From Lachnospiraceae bacterium (GTDB lineage Bacteria; Bacillota; Clostridia; Lachnospirales; Lachnospiraceae), in the NCBI GenBank assembly GCA_003488965.1, contig DNJW01000154.1, positions 4,633 through 15,659 of the forward strand: DNA of 11,027 nt, in the 5' to 3' direction. The notes beneath the pieces were generated by a model, which was given only the letters and a program-made list of their open reading frames with translations, had not been told where the DNA came from and made no database searches. Both the position numbers and the translations under genes were made by a program. Positions 6,507 to 11,027 of the stretch are shown piece by piece; within the stretch, counting starts at the first letter, position 1, and each line of letters opens with the position of its first letter.

Positions 6507-7394
6507 CTAATAATCCTTCTCTTTAAAAACAGCATTTACAATTCTTGCCGTAATCACACCCAGAATAACAATCAGCACCGATATTGCCGAGCTGTAATCC
6601 ACATTATGGGATTCAAACGCATGGTAATACATATAGGTCCCCGTCAGCCATGTGCTGTTGCTGGGCATTCCCTTTGGAAACATAATCCAGGGCAAATCGA
6701 ATACTTTCAGCGCGCCTGTTACTGCCAATACTCCGCAGGTACAGATTACATTGTGCAGAAGAGGCAGAGAAATGTAGCGTACCCTCTGCAGTCTGGATGC
6801 CCCGTCAATCGTTGCCGCTTCATATAAATCATCCGATATATTATTCAGTCCCGTAATGAGAATGATAAAATAAAACCCTACATACTGCCATGTTACCGGA
6901 ATCATCATCGTCAGCATAGCATGGGCATTATCCTTAAAATCAACAAGCTTTGCCGCACCGAATATCTCCCTCATCTGGTTCAGCATCCCCTTGTCATACA
7001 GAAAAACAAGATTGAACAAAAGGCCCAGTGCAGTAGCCGCTATCACAATGGGGAAAAAATATACGGTCCTGAAAAACTTTTGTCCTTTCTTTATATTATC
7101 CACCATCAGTGCCAGAACAATCGCAATGCCCAGCTGCCCGATTACGGTAGCGGCTATCATTTTCACGGTATTTACCAGCGCTGTCCTGATATTGGCATCC
7201 TTGCAAAGCTCTACGTAATTGGTATACCACGGGTCATTCCATCCCTTAGCCGAAGAACCCAGATTATTAATCACCTTAAAGCTGTTAAGTATGTTCTGCA
7301 TAAAAGGATAATACAGAAAAACAGCCAGGAACAAAAAAGCCGGAACCAGAAAGAAAATAACGGGTTTTTTATTTCTATATATATTTGAACTCAT
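6507..7394 (-). CDS. Carbohydrate ABC transporter permease, MalF type (CUT1)
   Basis: A 295-residue membrane protein with about six transmembrane helices, the first at roughly residues 11-33. It carries a canonical EAA loop, YEAATIDGASRLQRVRYISLP (about 191-211), the contact site for the ATPase. It lacks the large extra periplasmic loop of enterobacterial MalF and matches the shorter Gram-positive type. The start ATG has AAAGGAG 13 bases upstream, longer than ideal, and no nearer start codon is available. It follows the binding-protein gene after a 98-base gap that holds a stable hairpin, and its stop overlaps the ribosome binding site of the MalG-type gene. Together the genes form one operon. 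Confidence 0.93.
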   Translation of the reverse strand: MSSNIYRNKKPVIFFLVPAFLFLAVFLYYPFMQNILNSFKVINNLGSSAKGWNDPWYTNYVELCKDANIRTALVNTVKMIAATVIGQLGIAIVLALMVDNIKKGQKFFRTVYFFPIVIAATALGLLFNLVFLYDKGMLNQMREIFGAAKLVDFKDNAHAMLTMMIPVTWQYVGFYFIILITGLNNISDDLYEAATIDGASRLQRVRYISLPLLHNVICTCGVLAVTGALKVFDLPWIMFPKGMPSNSTWLTGTYMYYHAFESHNVDYSSAISVLIVILGVITARIVNAVFKEKDY

Positions 7395-7444
7395 AACAGT
7401 AACTATGCTCCTTTCCCAATTTCCTGTTCTTCCTAAAAGCTTGA

Positions 7445-7467
7445 GCGGAGAAAATACCCTTCTCCGC
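7445..7467 (-). other. Intercistronic hairpin after the binding-protein gene
   Basis: GCGGAGAA and TTCTCCGC form a perfect 8-bp stem with a 7-base loop, 25 bases beyond the binding-protein stop codon. No proper U-run follows, so it is unlikely to be a full terminator. Hairpins at this position in sugar-transport operons commonly protect the upstream message from 3' decay and allow more binding protein than permease to be made. That role is inferred here. Confidence 0.6.
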
Positions 7468-7492
7468 CCTTGCTATAATCAGTCAATATGAT

Positions 7493-8866
7493 TTATTCCT
7501 GCTGCCCTGCCGCTACCAGATCCAGCAATTCGGCTACCGCTGCTGCGATATCAGCCTTTCCTGTTACAATATCGGGCATACCGTTGAATACGGGAACTCT
7601 TGCCTCCTGAGTTACCTGGTCCTGTACGGCTCCTGCCATGCCGGTTGCCCCCTCTACCATGTCAAGCCCTGCCACTGCAAGAGAAGACAGCTGGGATTCA
7701 TCTACCTGGGTTCCGTTTTTCAGCGCTGTGGCCGATACGCTTGCAAACTTGGATACCATTTCATCCGATGTCATATATGTAATAAAATCGACACATGCTT
7801 TCTGCTTTTCCGGGTCGTCCCATGCCTTCTTTGTAATATACCGTCCGGAAGAAAGGCCTCCGATAATATCCGTGGATTTACGGTTATTCTTGCCCGGTAC
7901 ATAAGTTACTGTAAAGTTATCAATATCATCCGTTGCCCCTTCGATTCCTCCGACTTTCCAGGAACCGTCAATTAAAAATGCCGCTTTGCCGTCAATAAAC
8001 AGCTGGAAGGTTTCCCCGTCTGTTGCCGACAATGTATTTTCCGGCAAAAATCCCTTTTCATATAATGTCTTCATATCGCCGATGCCGCTTACCCATGCTT
8101 TTCCGTGCTCATCGTCCACAGACTCCGGAAGAATATTATGGGTCGCCGGTTCCAGATAATTATAAATGCAGAACTCAAACCAGTAATGGGGAATTTCTGC
8201 AAAAGAAGCTGCTATCGGCGTATATCCCGCATCTTTAATGGTCTGGCAGATATCCATAAATTCATCCCATGTGGTATCGGCTGTAGGAATATCCACACCC
8301 GCTGCCTCGCAGACCGCTTTATTTACAAACAGTCCTTCCCAATAGCCGTTAACGGGCACGGAATAATTTTTCCCGTCCACAGGGGAAGCTCCCATCATAC
8401 CATCTTTCATGTTCGTCGCATAATCAGGATATACCTGGCGTATCTCTTCAATGGATACCACCTTTCCCGCTTCCACAAAAGGATTGGAATCCACACCGTT
8501 AAAATAGAAAAGCACATCCGGCTCCGAACCCATTTCGAAATCCGAAATAACCCTTGCCTTAAATGTTTCCGCCGAGGAGCCTGATGCATCGTTGATTGTA
8601 TTGCCGGTTTTCTCCTGCCATGCAGCGATTGCCTCCTGATAATTTTCTGCATTTGTATCCTCGCCTGCATAAGTAGTCGTCACGTTCAAAGTAACCGGGC
8701 TTCCTCCGGAAGCGCTTTCCTCCGATGCACTTCCTGCCGTACTTTCCGTTGCAGCTTCCGCTGAACTTCCGCTCTGTTCCGGAGCATTTCCTGATGAACT
8801 GTTTCCGCAGGCTGTCAAAGATAATACCATCGCCCCTGTCAATAACATTGCCAACATTTTTTTCAT
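7493..8866 (-). CDS. Sugar-binding lipoprotein of an ABC transporter (extracellular solute-binding family 1)
   Basis: The 457-residue product begins MKKMLAMLLTGAMVLSLTAC, a lipoprotein signal peptide with lipobox LTAC and modified Cys20. It should be cleaved by signal peptidase II and anchored outside the membrane. A Ser/Ala/Glu/Gly-rich spacer (about 21-57) precedes the binding fold. Family features include SEPDVLFYFNG, the YSVPVNGYWEGLFVNKAVCEAAGV segment (typical of the domain crossover near the ligand cleft), and many aromatic residues suited to stacking on sugars. ATG at 8866 is chosen because GGGAGG lies 7 bases upstream and the signal peptide starts there; the open frame continues to 8953 but the added residues spoil the signal peptide. 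The two permeases follow directly. The ligand is unknown. Confidence 0.93.
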   Translation of the reverse strand: MKKMLAMLLTGAMVLSLTACGNSSSGNAPEQSGSSAEAATESTAGSASEESASGGSPVTLNVTTTYAGEDTNAENYQEAIAAWQEKTGNTINDASGSSAETFKARVISDFEMGSEPDVLFYFNGVDSNPFVEAGKVVSIEEIRQVYPDYATNMKDGMMGASPVDGKNYSVPVNGYWEGLFVNKAVCEAAGVDIPTADTTWDEFMDICQTIKDAGYTPIAASFAEIPHYWFEFCIYNYLEPATHNILPESVDDEHGKAWVSGIGDMKTLYEKGFLPENTLSATDGETFQLFIDGKAAFLIDGSWKVGGIEGATDDIDNFTVTYVPGKNNRKSTDIIGGLSSGRYITKKAWDDPEKQKACVDFITYMTSDEMVSKFASVSATALKNGTQVDESQLSSLAVAGLDMVEGATGMAGAVQDQVTQEARVPVFNGMPDIVTGKADIAAAVAELLDLVAAGQQE

Positions 8867-8889
8867 TCTCATACCTCCCTTTACTGTCC

Positions 8890-8906
8890 CGGGCATCCGC
8901 TGCCCG
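8890..8906 (-). other. Hairpin in the leader of the binding-protein mRNA
   Basis: CGGGCA and TGCCCG form a 6-bp GC-rich stem with a 5-base loop, ending about 13 bases before the GGGAGG ribosome binding site. It has no U-run. It may stabilise the 5' end of the transcript, and is too small to suggest a riboswitch. Confidence 0.4.
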
Positions 8907-8930
8907 TCTGGCTTAATACCTCTTATATAT

Positions 8931-8998
8931 GTTTCATTTCTTATATCAATCATATAAAATAAGAAAGAAACAGGGAATTGTCAGGTTTGTTATTTCTT
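8931..8998 (-). promoter_or_regulatory. Candidate promoter and operator region of the binding protein / permease / regulator operon
   Basis: On the minus strand CTGACA (8979-8984) and TATTTT (8956-8961) are 17 bases apart, a reasonable sigma-A promoter. The perfect inverted repeat TTATAT-CAATC-ATATAA (8941-8957) overlaps the -10 and start point. A direct repeat AAGAAAT(A/G)A occurs at about 8998 and 8942, on either side of the promoter. These are plausible contact sites for the AraC-type regulator. The arrangement would allow the transporter genes to be switched on separately from the kinase gene. Evidence is by motif only. Confidence 0.4.
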
Positions 8999-9033
8999 GT
9001 CTTTTATTGTTTATCTTCCCGGTATGCCGGTTT

Positions 9034-10923
9034 TCACGGCAGTTCTTCCCCGTCCGCCCTTACCGTAATCCGGCTGACCGTTTCCCCGTCTGCGGCATTG
9101 CTTACCGTAAGCCCGTAATTTTCCCCATAAATAATCTTGATTCTTCTGTTTACGTTCCTTATCCCCAAGCTTGCAGAACCAAATTCTCCCGGCTCATAGC
9201 CGTCCGACAGCAAAATCCCTATTTTTTCCTTATCAGCTTCCGTCATCAGCCCTGTATTGCGTACCTCTATTACCAGCCGCTCTTTTTCCCTGAATATGCA
9301 GATGGCAATTCTGCCCTCTGTTTGCCCGTTAATTCCATGCTCCACTGCATTCTCAATAATGGGCTGGATAATCAGACGCGGAACCTTCATCCCAAATAAA
9401 CTCTCATCCACATCTTTTTCCACCTGCATCCGTTCTCCCAGCCGCTGGGAAATAATGAACAGATAAGCCTCCACATAAGACATCTCTTCCGCCAGCGTTA
9501 CAAAACGCCTATGCCTTCTGTCCATGGTGGCTTCCAGCATAACGGACAAATTTTCAATCATCCGGCTGACCTTATAATTTTCATTAATCCTGGCTTCCCA
9601 ATTAATGATTTCCAAGGCATTGTTCAGAAAATGAGGGTTGATTTGAGATTGCAGCGCCATAATCCTGGCATCCTTTAACGCCAGCTCTTCCGTATAAATC
9701 TTGTCAATCTGATACTGCAGCCTGGAGGACATATGGTTGAATGCCTCCTCCAGATATTCAAATTCCTGGCTGTTGGCATTCTTTTCTATCTGATACCCGA
9801 AATTTCCCTCTTCAATCGCATGGGATGCCTGAACCAGACTGCCGATGGGTCTTGTCACCTTCCTGCTGAAAAAAATAAATACAATGATAATCAGCGGAAT
9901 CATAAACAAAATCAGTATAATAGAAATATATTTCACCACATATGCCCCGTCGATTACCGCCTGCCGGTCCAAGGCTATAATATAACCCACATAATGCCGG
10001 TCCGGTTTTCTTACCGCATACGCATAATATTCCTTTCCTTTCTTCATCAGACGGCATTCCCTGTTATTTTCCCCGAACAGTTCCGTACTGATTTCCGGCT
10101 TTCCTGCCAGCATCTGGTCATTGTCTCCTGTCAGATAGACATTATCCATATATATGGCACTTCCCACATAACCCCAGGTACTTTCCAGACTGCCGAATAC
10201 CACTTCCTTGTTCAGCTCTATGGTCAGAACCGCATAGGGATGATACGCAGGAGTCATCAGATTACGCACCAGATATATCCTGCCTTCCACATTGATAATC
10301 GCCACATCGGTATCCAGCTTTGGATAAATTTCCAGCACCTGCGGCATCACTTTATCGGCAAATCTGCGGCTTGCCTGATAAACCGCATTGCTGGTTGCCC
10401 CTCTGTATGCGGTAAAATACTGCTCTTTCGGGTTGTCCGTAAAAAAAAGCGATGTAAAGGAAAAACTATCGTTATAGCAGTAATTCTGTTCCAGAAAAAG
10501 ATTTAGCTTTTTACGCAGTTCCAGCAGATTTCCGTCCTTCTGGTATTCCGCATAGCACTCCTTGACAGTCGGAAGATAAGAAGCGACTCTGGAAGCTTCC
10601 ACCGCCGCATCCATCCGCATCTCGCAGATTTTAATAGCATTGTCCGCCGATGTAACGATAGTACGTTCCGTCTGCAGATTAATTTTATCCGCTGCCACAT
10701 AAAACATGATATATGCAATTACGGCAAGGGGAAGAAGCCAGCATAAAGTAATCAGCATAATCATACTCCATTTTAACGGCGCTTTTACCCATATTCTTTC
10801 CTGCACTTTTTCCCGCATCCGCCCTTTCGTCTTCCGCTCTGTTTCCTGTCCGTTTTTCTCCCCGGCCGTTTTGTCCATTCGATTTCTTTTTCTTATTTTC
10901 CCTGACCAGTCTCTTATCTTCAT
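9034..10923 (-). CDS. YesM-type sensor histidine kinase
   Basis: A 629-residue membrane kinase. The layout is a basic, charged N-terminus (about 1-50), TM1 (about 53-76), an extracellular sensor region of about 250 residues (probably dCache-like), TM2 (about 332-353), HAMP (354-405), then the His_kinase/HATPase pair. The phospho-acceptor is His431 in LQSQINPHFLNNALEIINW. The N-box is IIQPIIENAVEHG (Asn525) and the G-box SLGIRNVNRRIKIIYG (585-600). The box that is usually DxGxG reads NTGLM (556-560), an atypical form. YesM kinases sense extracellular sugars or binding proteins and phosphorylate YesN-type regulators; the regulator at 4783-5601 is the obvious partner. ATG at 10923 has GGGGGAAAGGA upstream; Met36 (10818) is a possible shorter start that would remove most of the charged tail. 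The stop lies 167 bases before the binding-protein start. Confidence 0.92.
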   Translation of the reverse strand: MKIRDWSGKIRKRNRMDKTAGEKNGQETERKTKGRMREKVQERIWVKAPLKWSMIMLITLCWLLPLAVIAYIMFYVAADKINLQTERTIVTSADNAIKICEMRMDAAVEASRVASYLPTVKECYAEYQKDGNLLELRKKLNLFLEQNYCYNDSFSFTSLFFTDNPKEQYFTAYRGATSNAVYQASRRFADKVMPQVLEIYPKLDTDVAIINVEGRIYLVRNLMTPAYHPYAVLTIELNKEVVFGSLESTWGYVGSAIYMDNVYLTGDNDQMLAGKPEISTELFGENNRECRLMKKGKEYYAYAVRKPDRHYVGYIIALDRQAVIDGAYVVKYISIILILFMIPLIIIVFIFFSRKVTRPIGSLVQASHAIEEGNFGYQIEKNANSQEFEYLEEAFNHMSSRLQYQIDKIYTEELALKDARIMALQSQINPHFLNNALEIINWEARINENYKVSRMIENLSVMLEATMDRRHRRFVTLAEEMSYVEAYLFIISQRLGERMQVEKDVDESLFGMKVPRLIIQPIIENAVEHGINGQTEGRIAICIFREKERLVIEVRNTGLMTEADKEKIGILLSDGYEPGEFGSASLGIRNVNRRIKIIYGENYGLTVSNAADGETVSRITVRADGEELP

Positions 10924-11027
10924 TGCTGCATTTCCTTTCCCCCGTACCTTTTATAGCCAATTGCGATACTCTGATTTTTCAATTACGAATTGTGCAGCTT
11001 GTATATTCCATAAGCAGACCCTTGATT
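10924..11027 (-). promoter_or_regulatory. Leader region of the kinase gene, weak promoter candidate
   Basis: The 104 bases upstream of the kinase start contain TATAAA at 10950-10955 on the minus strand and TTGAAA at 10977-10982, but the spacing is 21 bases, which is poor. No other gene, terminator or clear operator is visible before the window ends. Confidence 0.2.

Noticed and set aside
8105..8584. Long plus-strand open frame opposite the binding-protein gene (also 9733-10506 opposite the kinase)
   Set aside because: Both are antisense to strongly supported genes, and their translations look like reverse-complement shadows with no domain.
9003..9036. Terminator directly after the kinase gene
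   Set aside because: Only a 4-bp CCGG pairing is visible and no U-run follows, so readthrough into the binding-protein gene remains possible.
8867..9060. Catabolite-responsive (cre) site upstream of the binding-protein gene
   Set aside because: The nearest TGAAAAC-type sequence at the end of the kinase gene breaks the cre consensus at the central CG position.

Overview
The window looks like chromosomal DNA from a low-to-mid GC Gram-positive anaerobe, most likely a Lachnospiraceae-type gut clostridium. This rests on the AGGAGG-type ribosome binding sites, short U-tailed terminators, a CUT1 sugar ABC transporter without its own ATPase, YesM/YesN-type two-component proteins and a clostridial-style AddB. 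The genus is not determinable from what is visible. All eight supported genes lie on the minus strand, so transcription runs from high to low coordinates.

Right half (about 11027 to 4783): a carbohydrate-uptake locus. In transcription order it holds a YesM-type sensor histidine kinase, a sugar-binding lipoprotein, two CUT1 permeases and a YesN-type (REC plus AraC HTH) response regulator. The kinase and its probable partner regulator are split to opposite ends of the transporter genes. A candidate promoter and a palindrome sit between kinase and binding protein, and a strong hairpin follows the binding-protein gene. No ATPase or glycoside hydrolase is encoded here, so the transporter probably borrows a shared MsmX/MalK-type ATPase.

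Centre (4782 to 4448): 335 bases without a gene. They are dominated by a 190-bp element made of a nearly perfect 48-bp inverted repeat around a core that is itself a terminator-like hairpin with A/T tracts on both sides. It starts 10 bases after the response-regulator stop codon and probably ends that operon. It looks like a MITE-like or structured-RNA element and is the least explained sequence in the window.

Left half (4447 to 1): a soluble methyl-accepting chemoreceptor with a C-terminal zinc-binding CZB domain, as its own unit with a terminator; a short GC-rich cluster of small hairpins; a Uma2-family PD-(D/E)XK protein probably starting at TTG; a two-enzyme fusion (metallo-beta-lactamase fold plus HAD-IIA phosphatase) with a candidate promoter inside the end of the Uma2 gene; and the first 156 codons of addB, cut by the window edge.

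Most genes belong to recognisable families. The points that deserve a second look are the 190-bp palindrome, the MBL-HAD fusion and its hairpin leader, the split two-component system, the cytosolic CZB receptor and the hairpin cluster at 2909-3038. No CRISPR array, tRNA, rRNA, transposase, phage gene or toxin/antitoxin pair was seen.
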